Shown piece after piece: positions 23,418 through 34,445 of a stretch of 64,000 bases of DNA. Where the stretch lies: NCBI RefSeq assembly GCF_033958435.1, contig NC_134167.1:1880001-1944000 (forward strand). The letters are read 5' to 3'. A program made the translations under genes and the position numbers. The notes beneath the pieces were generated by a model. The model saw only the letters and a list, made by a program, of their open reading frames with translations, was not told the DNA's origin and made no database searches. This stretch comes from Carettochelys insculpta (taxonomy: Eukaryota; Chordata; Testudines; Carettochelyidae). Each line of letters opens with the position of its first letter. The first letter of the stretch is position 1.

Positions 23418-23520
23418 AGGCAATGGGGGATTGATGGCTAGAGCACGCAGCTTCGTACATTGCAGATGATCTCCATTCTTGGCTCTGCTTCTGGTCTGCT
23501 GGGTTAACACCACGGACATC
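23418..23520 (+). repeat. MIR SINE with tRNA-like head
   Basis: 'ggggattgatggctagagca' resembles the tRNA-derived head including an A-box-like word, and 'tctccattcttggctctgct' follows as in MIR. It is not an intact tRNA gene. Confidence 0.5.
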
Positions 23521-24194
23521 CTTTATAAACCACTTAATGATCTATTGCTGTAGAGCCCCATGTAAGAGGTCAGTATTACAGTTTAGTCCAGGATGCTTCC
23601 TTGACTGATCGCTAGACATGACCCATGATTTGAACAGTCTCAAAATTTCAAGAAGGTTCTGACACAACCTTCTGATTTCCAGGACACAAGACCAGATGCT
23701 GGCTTTGCCCTGTGGGATAAAAGCTCCAGCTCTGGTGGAAGGATTGCATTAGCTGTTAGCAAAAGTAATTAAATCATATCTACTCCTGGGCACAGGAGTA
23801 ATCTCATTAAATAGATTCACTGTATTAGTTTACTTTTCATTGAATGCTGTTTTTTACACGCTTTCGAAACAGTGAGTATTTCCCATGCACCACCCCAGAG
23901 GTTACTGCTACAAGTTGGCAATGGGTGAGAAAACAATCCCTGTTTCTATGGTTTCTAAAGCACTTTGGTTCCTTGGAGACAAGAAGCACCACTAGCAAGG
24001 TGAGCTATTCTTAATTAGTGCTGATCACTCTGTTCTGGAGGTGTTGGCAGCAGTTTTCACCCAATATTATTCAATGGATTTTTCTTTAACTCTGTGCTCA
24101 TGCACCTGCTAAAACTGGAATTAAGACATTCATGTCTCCTTTATTTTCAGTGGCTCTCATGTGTCCATCAAACTCATGGTAAAGTAAGGGATCG
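23521..24194. other. Unannotated DNA
   Basis: No gene or repeat family recognised. Confidence 0.4.
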
Positions 24195-24300
24195 GATTGC
24201 ATGTTCTTTGAGTCAGAGGACAGCTCTTTGGTCTGTGTTTGTACAATACTCTGCACTAACTTAGATTCAGGACAGTGGCACCTAGTAGCTGTAGCAATAC
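24195..24300 (+). repeat. L2/MIR-type 3' tail
   Basis: 'gcatgttctttgagtcagag' and 'tttgtacaatactctgcac' match the amniote L2/MIR tail in a degraded form. Confidence 0.4.
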
Positions 24301-25364
24301 AAAAAATAAGGAAAAGATTATGAAAAGCCATGAGATGGGGGAATGCAATGATGGTATATGGGATGCCTACCCCCATACACTCTGCTGCTACCTTTCACTC
24401 CACATTGTGGGTGCCACTTTGCTGTTGATCTCAGGCTCTCTCTGCCATGCTGGTCCCAGTGATAGGGGAGCAAAGTGCTTGCATGAAGCAGCTCCACTGG
24501 AGTGCCTGTGATTTTAACCTGACTTGTAACCATTTGTGCAGACAAGAAACGTGTGCCCAAGGCTGTCCTTAGGATTTCTGGGACCCTACGCAGTACTGTT
24601 AAACTGGTGCCCTGTGCCTAGTGGCAGCTGGCAGGGCTGCTGGGGGGATGGTTTTTTAAGGATGTGACTTTTTAATCTTGAGCAAATTTTAAACTATGGT
24701 TCCCCAAACTAACGCAGTACATGAAGAAACTGCGGGTACATACCGGGCGTTGGCAAATGCCTGTTGAACGGTTTCATTACCACTGGAATGGCTCTTTTAC
24801 AGGTTCAGTGTTCTGCTAACAGGTCTAATAGGTGTTTTCACTTTTAAGGTAACGAGATCCTCCTCTCTGGAGGAAGCAGAGCCGCAGCACAAAGATAGGA
24901 AGAGGCAGGTGGGTAGACATCAACACCAACCTGCGCCCTATGAAAGTTCATATTCTGTATATGCATAAGGACAGCTCTATGGGCATCCAGATCACAAGCA
25001 ATATAAATCCCTGCCACAGGCCATTCTTCCTAAGCCTCTGGGGATGTCATTAACCTGAGGCAATTCCATTGTCCGCAGCAGCAGATATTCCAACTGTGGG
25101 GTGAGGGGTGGAAAGAAGGAAATTGACAATTTCCCCCTAATTTTGGTTGAGGCTTTTTGTTCTGTGCGACCCAACTCCTGACCTCAGCTCCAAACCAAGC
25201 ACACAGGTCTTGTAAGAAGAAAAGAACATATTGTTCAGGCACGAGCAGGACAAAAGCCTGGCAAGAGCTACGCCAGAGAGCAGAGCAGCACCCTTGCAAA
25301 GTTCCTGCATGCACCCTTTATTTTGCTTGAAGGAAACAATAAAGCAAAACACACACACACACAG
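24301..25364. other. Unannotated DNA
   Basis: No supported feature. A short (AC) run, 'aacacacacacacaca', lies just before 25364. Confidence 0.4.
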
Positions 25365-25590
25365 TAGGGCAGTAGAAAAGGGGACTAACCTAAGAGTCAG
25401 GAGTCTGGATTTTGGTCCAGATCTGCCTGTAATCTGTTTTGTTACCTTGAGCATATCACTTGATCCCTTTGTGCTTATTTCCCTTTTATCTTCTCTACTT
25501 AGACTGTAAGCTCCCTGGGGCAGGGAAGCTCTTATTTTTGCCAGTGGCTAGCACAATGGGCCTGTGCACTGCTGGAGCCTCCAGGACATA
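25365..25590 (+). repeat. MIR SINE with L2-type tail
   Basis: 'aagagtcaggagtctggatt', 'ttaccttgagcatatcactt' and the tail 'gactgtaagctccctggggc' with 'ctagcacaatgggcctgtgc' follow the MIR plus L2-tail order almost end to end. Confidence 0.75.
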
Positions 25591-27610
25591 CTATAAGAAC
25601 AAACGAATGAACAAACACAGAGAGTATTTCTTCATCCTCCTCCCCCAAATATGAGAGAGAGAGTCACATGAAAAACAACTGAAAACCTACAAGGCATTTT
25701 GCTGTAACAGACAAAAAATTGTTCAACATTTCACTGTCTGGAACCATCAATAGGGACTTATTCAGGAGGACTGTTGCCTTTCACTTATTATCCAACCATC
25801 ACGTAAGTTCTAACCCTCAAGCAGGTTTCTAATGTGACAGCCACTAATGTGCCATGGCATTCTAGGATTCTTGGTGGTGAAAAAGACATGTACACACATC
25901 AGAGCACAATGGCACGAGAACCACAGATGCAGAAGCCCCGCAGTTGGAAATTAACATTCCCATATACTCCTGCTGCACAGTGCTTTATCGACTAAAACAA
26001 TAATTGCTTGGATTATTGATCTACTCGTTTTAATCATTCATCTTTGGATTACCGATTCCATTTCTGCCAGCTGGAACTAGACTGCTAGAATCAGTTATCC
26101 TGGGCAAGACAGCAATAACTTTTCACAGTCAAAGGAAATTGGAGGTGAGCAATCATGCCTGAGAGTGAGGTTCAGGGTGAGTGAGTCACTAGCTGTCACT
26201 GAAAGAGCCCTGTGTAATGGGGAAGAGACAGGGCATTGGCACATCTCAGGTCATGCTGCCGCAGATAGTGACATTTGGATTGCAAGGACTGGTGCAAGTT
26301 CACAGTACTGCCAAGGAAGCTACATCAGGGTTAGCAGAGATCAGAATCTGACCCAAACTTCTTCTGCACTCACAAACACAGGCTATTCTGGGCTGTGTAC
26401 CTAGTTGCAGTTCAAAGGCTCCCCTTTCCCTGATTTTATAATCCAAAGAGCCCAAAACACTTACCAACAATGAAGGCACAAATTCTTTGAACCTTTGTTA
26501 GGCCACTGTTACTCTACTGAAGTTATGCCAGATTCATGCTAGTGTCAACAGCAGGCAAATCAGGCACTCAGTCCCACATTCCAGCAATAGGCATCATATT
26601 ACCATTTTACAGACAGCAAGGATAAAGAATGCAACAGTCTATGGGGCAAAGACTGAAATAGCTACTGCAGAAGCCCCAGTTTCCACCCTGTGCCTCCTGC
26701 TATCTTTGTGCCCACAAAACTCTCTTGAATAATATACATTGTGGCTTCTTCTGCATCGTTACAACATTTTGCTGAGTCATAATTTTATGCTGTCATGAAA
26801 TTTTTCTGCTCACTCACAAAAATTCTTGTTGACTCATGGTTTTTTCCTGAGTCATCCTTTGTTTGCTAACTGCTTGCCTAGGAAAAGTTTGTTAATTTCC
26901 AGGGTGGTTAGCTGGGCACATTTCACCAGTACCAAACACATGCAGTCAATAGCACAAAGAGAATTTAGTGTAAACATTTCCTTTTAAAGTTTTCTTCTTT
27001 GAATGGGGCATGCATTTGACAGCTGTATATTGCAAATAATGAGACAACGTACATTAAAGGCAGATGGGGATTTAAAGAAAAATATGCCCAAGTGTTTTAA
27101 GAGGACTCCAGAACCTCAGCAATGTGGATATGATTAACCTCGATATGCAATCCCATGATTTCAAATTGCCATAACCCCTATCCTTCCTTTCAATCGCTCC
27201 TTTCATTGCTTTCTCACAGCACCACTGAAACCTCACTGTTTCCAGCCTTCCCTTCCATGCCTGTCCCCACCCCCAAAACACACTTTCAGACTCCAATGCC
27301 CTGCCCAGCCCAGCTCCCTCCAGCCTGGTTCTCCTCACAACTCCCAGGCTTAGCTCTACCCTAAGTTCAACTCTCCTCCTCAACTCTTCCCAGCTTTTGG
27401 GTTCCTGGCCCCTCCTGTACTCACTCAGAGAAGAGAAAGTTTGGCTTATGCTCAGTAACTGTGGCAGTTCAGGCACGTGGCTGGCAACAGGGGAGTTATG
27501 CATTTCTGATGAAGTGCGATCTAGGTTAAGTATAACAACTCTGTGACCAAGCGCAGCATTTGCCTCTTGTCTTAAAGTGTGCAACAGCTACTAGGGGTCG
27601 CTGTGAAAGT
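25591..27610. other. Unannotated DNA
   Basis: Mostly unique sequence. An AT-rich stretch near 25985-26070 has several ATTA/TAAT cores. The 170-codon minus-strand frame at 27072-27584 has low-complexity Arg/Ser/Leu composition and no domain, so I do not call it a gene. Confidence 0.4.
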
Positions 27611-28650
27611 GGGGGGGGGGGGGCGGTGATGGACACACATGGTGTTGCCCCACCTGGTGGCAAAGCACAAAGACACAAGATGGACAGGGCGATCCAAGTC
27701 ACTCCCTCACCGACCTGTTTGAGGCAGCGACGCCCTGCTCGCTACCCGCTACCACCAGCGTGTGCCTCCAGGCATCAGAGCAATGACTCCCCACTGCCCT
27801 GCCCAAGGAGTCCAGACCACCACCCTTGCAGCAGTGACCCCGGGGCAGTGTTCTGCATGTATTCCTCACCACCACCACTGCTGTGGCTCTCTTCTGGCCA
27901 GTTAGGGCAGAGCACTGGATATTCCTACCCCGTGCGCTCAGTGACCTCTGGTGGCCACCTAGGCAAGGGTCACCCCCACACCATTGCAACACTGCCCACA
28001 ATCTCCCACCCCACCGCATCTTCTCTGCAGCCCTGCCTCATGCATGCACCCCTTCCCTTGTGCCACTGACCCCACAGCAGCCCAGCAGGGCTACATGTGC
28101 TGTCTGTATTCTCCTCCACCATTATCCTCTTGGGGCCACTTTGGGCAATTCACCACCACCCTCATTGCAGCAGTGATCTCTGGTGGGCAGCCAATACAGG
28201 ACGTACTTCACCCAAAGACTTCGGGCCTCCTGGTGGCCACTTGGGGGAGCCCTTCTGCCCTCCCCCCACTCTCGCAGCAATCTCCTGACAGACACTTTGG
28301 GTGGTGCCTCTGCCTTTGGGGGCAGTAACCCCAGGTGGACCAATGGGGGGAAGTGATGCCCTGCACGTAAGGGCCCTGCATTGCCCTAATTCAGGCAGAG
28401 ACCGCTGGTGGCCAGCTAAGACAGGACACCCTGTGTGATTCCTGGGGGCCAACTGGCGCAGTGCCCTGTATGTATCAGCACCAATTCAGGAAGCATGGAT
28501 CACGTGTCCGAGCTAGGGAACGAACAGTGTCTCTCCTGCCAACCTGGCTAATGCACAGAACAGTTTTCCTTGGAGCCAGCAGTAGCACGCAGTGGCCAAG
28601 GTAATGCACAATGTGTGCTTCTTCTGGAGCCCTAGTGACATCCAACAGAC
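27611..28650. repeat. Degenerate GC-rich tandem-like repeat zone
   Basis: A G13 run (27611-27623) opens a C-rich zone in which a 'cagtgacctctggtggcca' type word recurs at irregular spacing, near 27832, 27939, 28170, 28225, 28321, 28395 and 28437. Between them lie 'ccctgcatgta'-like words. The last part (28553-28650) aligns by eye with two units of the 56-bp array that begins at 29640: 'cagttttccttggagccagc', 'gcacgcagtggccaagg', then 'gcttcttctggagccctagt'. It looks like an old, decayed relative of that array. Frames on both strands are open by composition only. Confidence 0.5.
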
Positions 28651-28660
28651 AACTGGGGGA

Positions 28661-28717
28661 ATGCGTAGAACCACAGAATACTAGAACCAACTGGGAGGGA
28701 CCTCGAGAGATCATCAG
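28661..28717 (-). mobile_element. CR1 LINE 3' end, part 1
   Basis: 'agaaccacagaatactagaa' and 'gagggacctcgagagatcat' match the CR1 3' terminus in antisense. The sequence continues after an insert at about 29480. Confidence 0.65.
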
Positions 28718-29479
28718 TGTGGTCAGGAGCCTCTACCCAATGGTCTAATCTGATCCCTTTGCTGTTCATCACTTTGGTCGTGTGCGTGTGCTCTCTTTGG
28801 ACAACAGTGTAGAATCTGCCGTTAGCCAACACTGCAGACCTCAGAGAGCCCCCAAGAACCATGAATCAAGCAAGGTGCGAAGGTATTGGAGCCAGGTTTG
28901 TCATTGCTGATGTATGGTCTTCAACGTGACTCAACAGTTTGCACTGGTACATGCATACCATCACAATGGACATGGCTCAGCTGATGGCAAGGGGACTCTG
29001 TCATCCCCTAGGTCGATCAACACAGCCCATTACACACACTTTTATACACAGGTATGAAAAAGTTACGTATTCAGATACAACCCCATCGTTGACACCCCTT
29101 AATGTAACTTGATCTACCCATTAACGTGGGGAACAATGATGGTACCATCAAAATAACACTATCCATCATGATGTCATTACGACTTGCTCCTGAACTTGCG
29201 GCAGAATGGACCTGCTGAGAAGCTGTTATCTATGGGGAGGCTATAGGGAGTATGTGGTACTTAGCAGGACGGGTTTATCTGCATCACTAAGTGCCTAGCT
29301 CTGGATGCTTTTAGGCCCAGGGACGTATCACCCCTGCCTCTTGCTGCACTTGTGTGGGAAGAATCGACCTAGCAGAGTTTTTGCTTTAACATACCAGTGC
29401 TCAGGCTTGAGGTCTTCAGGTTTGCTGTATGTTAACAAAGCAGTCACTGTTGTCCACAACCTTTAGCCTTACACCAAAA
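28718..29479. mobile_element. About 760-bp insert splitting the CR1 end, LTR-like
   Basis: The CR1 reading is interrupted between 'gatcatcag' and 'aatcaagtccact'. The intervening DNA starts 'tgtggtcaggagc' and ends near 'ccttacacca', so TG...CA ends are possible with an approximate 5-bp duplication (atcag/atcaa). No coding region is seen. Assignment to LTR elements is tentative; what is clear is that it is foreign to the CR1 sequence. Confidence 0.35.
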
Positions 29480-29635
29480 TCAAGTCCACTTCCCTGCCCT
29501 CATGGCAGAAACAAGCACCATGCAGACCATCGCTGTTGGATATTTAGCCAACCTGCGCTTAAATATTCCCAGTGACAGATGCTCAACAACCACCATGGGC
29601 AAGTTATTCCAGTGCTCAACCACATGGCCAAGAAA
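29480..29635 (-). mobile_element. CR1 LINE 3' fragment, part 2
   Basis: 'caagtccacttccctgccct', 'catggcagaaacaagcacca' and 'gggcaagttattccagtgct' are the antisense of CR1 just upstream of its 3' end. In minus-strand translation 'EHWNNLPMVVVEHLSLGIFK' matches 'KQWNKLPREVVKSPLLEIFK' of the longer copy. It is 5'-truncated, and the 56-bp array follows directly. Confidence 0.75.
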
Positions 29636-29639
29636 CGTT

Positions 29640-32600
29640 GTGGCTATTGCACCAAGTACCTCCCCAGGAGAGGATATTGCACAAAGCACCTTAGACAGCG
29701 CAGCAGCGACACCCAGTGGCGAGCAGAGGTTATTGCACCCAGTTCCTTCCACGGAGCACCAGCGACACCCAGTGGCCAGTAGAGGTTATTGCACAAAGCA
29801 CCTTCAACGGACCAGCAGCGACACCTTGTGGACAGTAGAAGTGATTGCACAAAGCACCTTCAACGCCGCAGCAGCGACACCCAGTGGCCGCTAGAAATTA
29901 TTGCACACAGTTCCTTCCACGGACCAGCAGCGACACCTTGTGGCCAGTAGAAGTGATTACACAAAGCACCTTCGACGCCCCAGCAGCGACACCCAGTGGC
30001 CAGTAGAGGTTATTGCACACAGTTCCTTCCACGGAGCAGCAGCGACACCCAGTGGCCAGTAGAGATTATTGCACACAGTTCCTTCCACAGAGCACCAGCG
30101 ACATCCAGTGGCCAGTAGAGGCTACTGCACACAGTACCTTCCACGGACCAGCAGCGACACCTTGTGGCCAGTAGAAGTGATTACACAAAGCACCTTCGAC
30201 GCCCCAGCAGCGACACCCAGTGGCCGGTAGAAGTTATTGCACAAAGCACCTTCCACGGAGCACCAGCGACACCCAGTGGCCAGTAGAGATTATTGCACAA
30301 AGCACCTTAGATGGCGCAGCAGCGACACCCAGTGGCCAGTAGAGGTTATTGCACACAGTCCCTTCCACGGAGTAGCAGCGACACCCACTGGCCAGTATAG
30401 GCTATTGCACACAGTTCCTTCCACAGAGCAGCAGCGACACCCAGTGTCCAGTAGAGGTTATTGCACACAGTACCTTCTAAGGACCAGCAGTGACACCTTG
30501 TGGCCAGTAGAAGTTATTGCACAAAACACCTTAGATGGCGCAGCAGCGACATCCAGTGGCAAGTAGAGATTATTGCACACAGTTCCTTCCACGGAGCAGC
30601 AGCGACACCCAGTAGCCAGTAGAAGTTATTGCACAAAGCAGCTTAGATGGCGCAGAAGCGACACCCATTGGCCAGTAGAGGTTATTGCACACAGTTCCTT
30701 CCACGGACCAGCAGCGACACCTTGTGGCCAGTAGAAGTTATTGCACAAAGCACCTTCGACGCCGCAGCGACACCCAGTGGCCAGAAGAGGTTATTGCACA
30801 CAGTTCCTTCCACGGAGCAGCAGCGACACCCAGTGGCCAGTAGAGGTTATTGCACACAGTTCCTTCCACGGAGCAGCAGAGACACCCAGTGGCCAGTAGA
30901 GGTTATTGCACAGTTCCTTCCACGGAGCAGCAGCGACACCCAGTGGCCAGTAGAGGTTATTGCACACAGTACCTTCTAAGGACCAGCAGCGACACCTTGT
31001 GGCCAGTAGAAATTATTGCACAAAACACCTTAGATGGCGCAGCAGCGACATCCAGTGGCAAGTAGAGATTATTGCACACAGTTCCTTCCACGGAGCAGCA
31101 GCGACACCCAGTAGCCAGTAGAAGTTATTGCACAAAGCAGCTTAGATGGCGCAGAAGCGACACCCATTGGCCAGTAGAGGTTATTGCACACAGTTCCTTC
31201 CACGGACCAGCAGCGACACCTTGTGGCCAGTAGAAGTTATTGCACAAAGCACCTTCGACGCCGCAGCGACACCCAGTGGCCAGAAGAGGTTATTGCACAC
31301 AGTTCCTTCCACGGAGCAGCAGCGACACCCAGTGGCCAGTAGAGGTTATTGCACACAGTTCCTTCCACGGAGCAGCAGAGACACCCAGTGGCCAGTAGAG
31401 GTTATTGCACAGTTCCTTCCACGGAGCAGCAGCGACACCCAGTGGCCAGTAGAGGTTATTGCACACAGTTCCTTCCACGGAGCAGCAGCGACACCCAGTG
31501 GCCAGTAGAAGTGATTGCACAAAGCACCTTCGACGCCGCAGCGACACCCAGTGGCCAGTATAGGCTATTGCACACAGTTCCTTCCACGGAGCAGCAGCGA
31601 CACCCAGTGGGCAGTACAGGCTATTGCACACAGTTCCTTCCACGGAGCAGCAGCGACACCCAGTGGCCAGTAGAGGTTATTGCACACAGTACCTTCCACG
31701 GACCAGCAGCGACACCTTGTGGCCAGTAGAAGTTATTGCACAAAACATCTTAGATGGCGCAGCAGCGACAGCTTGTGGCCAGTAGAAGTGATTGCACAAA
31801 GCACCTTCGACGCCCCAGCAGCGACACCCAGTGGCCGGTAGAAGTTATTGCGCACAGTTCCTTGCACGGAGCAGCAGCGACACCCAGTGGCCAGTAGAAG
31901 TTATTGCACAAAGCACCTTAGATGGCGCAGCAGCGACACCCAGTGGCGAGTAGAGGTTATTGCACACAGTTCCTTCCACGGAGCAGCAGCGACACCCAGT
32001 GGCCAGTAGAGGTTACTGCACAAAGCACCTTCGACGCCGCAGCGACACCCAGTGGCGAGTAGAGGTTATTGCACACAGTTCCTTCCACGGAGCAGCAGCG
32101 ACACCCAGTGGCCAGTAGAGATTATTGCACACAGTTCCTTCCACAGAGCACCAGCGACATCCAGTGGCCAGTAGAGGCTATTGCACACAGTACCTTCCAC
32201 GGACCAGCAGCGACACCTTGTGGCCAGTAGAAGTGATTACACAAAGCACCTTCGACGCCCCAGCAGCGACACCCAGTGGTCGGTAGAAGTTATCGCACAA
32301 AGCACCTTCCACGGAGCAGCAGCGACACCCAGTGGCCAGTAGAGATTATTGCACAAAGCACCTTAGATGGCGCAGCAGCGACACCCAGTGGCCAGTAGAG
32401 GTTATTGCACACAGTCCCTTCCACGGAGTAGCAGCGACACCCACTGGCCAGTATAGGCTATTGCACACAGTTCCTTCCACAGAGCAGCAGCGACACCCAG
32501 TGTCCAGTAGAGGTTATTGCACACAGTACCTTCTAAGGACCAGCAGCGACACCTTGTGGCCAGTAGAAGTTATTGCACAAAACACCTTAGATGGCGCAGC

Positions 32601-33585
32601 AGCGACATCCAGTGGCAAGTAGAGATTATTGCACACAGTTCCTTCCACGGAGCAGCAGCGACACCCAGTAGCCAGTAGAAGTTATTGCACAAAGCAGCTT
32701 AGATGGCGCAGAAGCGACACCCATTGGCCAGTAGAGGTTATTGCACACAGTTCCTTCCACGGACCAGCAGCGACACCTTGTGGCCAGTAGAAGTTATTGC
32801 ACAAAGCACCTTCGACGCCGCAGCGACACCCAGTGGCCAGAAGAGGTTATTGCACACAGTTCCTTCCACGGAGCAGCAGAGACACCCAGTGGCCAGTAGA
32901 GGTTATTGCACAGTTCCTTCCACGGAGCAGCAGCGACACCCAGTGGCCAGTAGAGGTTATTGCACAAAGCACCATTGACGCCGCAGCAGCGACACCCAGT
33001 GGCCAGTAGAAGTGATTGCACACAGTTCCTTGCACGGAGCAGCAGCGACACCCAGTGGCCAGTACAAGTTATTGCACAAAGCACCTTCGACGCCGCAGCG
33101 ACACCCAGTGGCCAGTATAGGCTATTGCACACAGTACCTTCCACGGACCAGCAGCGATACCTTGTGGCCAGTAGAAGTGATTGCACAAAGCACCTTCGAC
33201 GCCCCAGCAGCGACACCCAGTGGCCGGTAGAAGTTATTGCACACAGTTCCTTGCACGGAGCAGCAGCGACACCCAGTGGCCAGTAGAAGTTATTGCACAA
33301 AGCACCTTAGATGGCGCAGCAGCGACACCCAGTGGCGAGTAGAGGTTATTGCACACAGTTCCTTCCACGGAGCAGCAGCGACACCCAGTGGCCAGTAGAG
33401 GTTATTGCACAAAGCAGCTTAGATGGCGCAGCAGCAACACCCATTAGCCAGTAGAGGTTATTGCACACACATCCTTCCACGGAGCGGCAGCGACACCCAG
33501 TGGCCAGTAGAGGTTATTGCACACAGTTCCTTCCACGGAGCGGCAGCGACACCCAGTGGCCAGTAGAAGTTATTGCACAGAGTGA
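29640..33585. repeat. Minisatellite, 56-bp unit, about 70 copies, with higher-order repeats
   Basis: The unit runs from 'gttattgcac' through 'agcagcgacacccagtggcc' to 'agtagag' and is 56 bp long. Variants differ in the segment after 'gcac': 'acagttccttccacgga', 'aaagcaccttagatggc', 'aaagcaccttcgacgcc' (often 53 bp because one CAG is missing) and 'acagtaccttctaagga' followed by 'cttgtgg'. Rare words repeat at long distances: 'ttagatggcg' followed by 'cagcagcgacatcc' occurs at 30531, 31030 and 32587, giving offsets of 499 and 2056 bp. About 830 bp (roughly 30000-30830) therefore reappears at roughly 32056-32886. Copy number is estimated from length divided by unit. Because 56 is not a multiple of 3, repetitive open frames appear in several phases; these are not genes. 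Confidence 0.95.
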
Positions 33586-34245
33586 TACAAGTTATTTGAT
33601 CATTTGGAAGACGTAGGACAGCAGAGTCCTGGAGTGAGAAAGCTGAGGTCTAGTAGTAAAGGCAGAGTGCGTGACTCACCACAAAAAGCACAATTGCACA
33701 GTACGATTGTGTGGCAACTGGATGGGCCAAAAGCACTGCAGCAACCCTCCACCACCAATGCCCAAACCCTCGTTCTCCAGCCGATTTCATACATGGAGGT
33801 TTCTAGATTCTGTCTCCCCTCTGGAGCTGCTGGCACCTTTTGTAACAGCTCAGCTGCACTGGGAGCTTTCTGCACCCCCCACTCTGCTGGGTAAACTGAA
33901 CCCTGTGAAAATAAACAACATGCATATGCAGCAGCCTCTGCAGCAGGGGTTCAATCAGTGGTTCAGCATCGTGGTGGCTACTCTGTCTGGCTGTTTCATT
34001 ACCAATAACTCATGCAGCAGCAGGCGATGCTGTAAAAAAGAGGGGTTTCTTGAACACACAGACACCAGCATGTTATATGCTGAGGTTCCACAGCATCCCT
34101 TTTGGCATGCCAACCCAAGGATTTTTTTCATTCATGAGCCTCTACTTCCATCCTGCCAACTCCCAGTGGTAGAAACTCATGGCTCCAGGCCCTCACCCCC
34201 ACCTACTTGTGAGAGGATTAAAATTCAAATTTCCTTTCAAAATGA
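33586..34245. other. Unannotated DNA right of the minisatellite
   Basis: The array ends abruptly at 'ttattgcacagagtgataca'. A 194-codon plus-strand frame (33671-34255) has no recognisable domain, signal peptide or splice context, and its amino-acid make-up is unremarkable. I treat it as chance. Confidence 0.4.
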
Positions 34246-34445
34246 CTTATTTTGACTTCAGGTTAATGAGTCCCAAAGTGCATTTGGGTCACATGTCAGC
34301 TTTTCTGGGCATTCCTGAAGGCTAGAAACTTGATTTAAATGAAGGATGAGATTTTCTTATAGTCCTGTGAGTGCAGGAACTGAAGCCTAATGAAAACACC
34401 AAATATTATGAGGTTCACAATAAAATCCTGAGTGTTAGCATTGGG
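34246..34445 (+). repeat. Interspersed repeat, family X copy 1
   Basis: Shares ordered blocks with 36645-36892: 'aaagtgcatttgggtcacat', 'tgaaggctagaaacttga', 'acaccaaatattatgagg' and 'aaatcctgagtgttagca'. The class is unknown; it resembles a repeat common in turtle DNA. Confidence 0.55.

Noticed and set aside
23418..23470. tRNA-gene-like head with an A-box-like word
   Set aside because: No cloverleaf can be drawn with a proper anticodon arm, and the following sequence continues as MIR.
27072..27584. 170-codon minus-strand frame
   Set aside because: No domain, no codon pattern, biased Arg/Ser/Leu composition, and no adjoining exon or promoter.
29502..33300. Many overlapping open frames encoding repetitive 'DTQWPVEVIA'-like peptides
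   Set aside because: They are translations of the 56-bp minisatellite in shifting phases; they start and stop with unit variants and have no start context, domain or conservation signal.
29640..33585. CRISPR-like regular repeats
   Set aside because: There are no unique spacers between repeats and the context is vertebrate; it is a head-to-tail minisatellite.
33671..34255. 194-codon plus-strand frame beside the minisatellite
   Set aside because: It runs into an interspersed repeat at its end, overlaps frames in other phases, and shows no domain or signal peptide.
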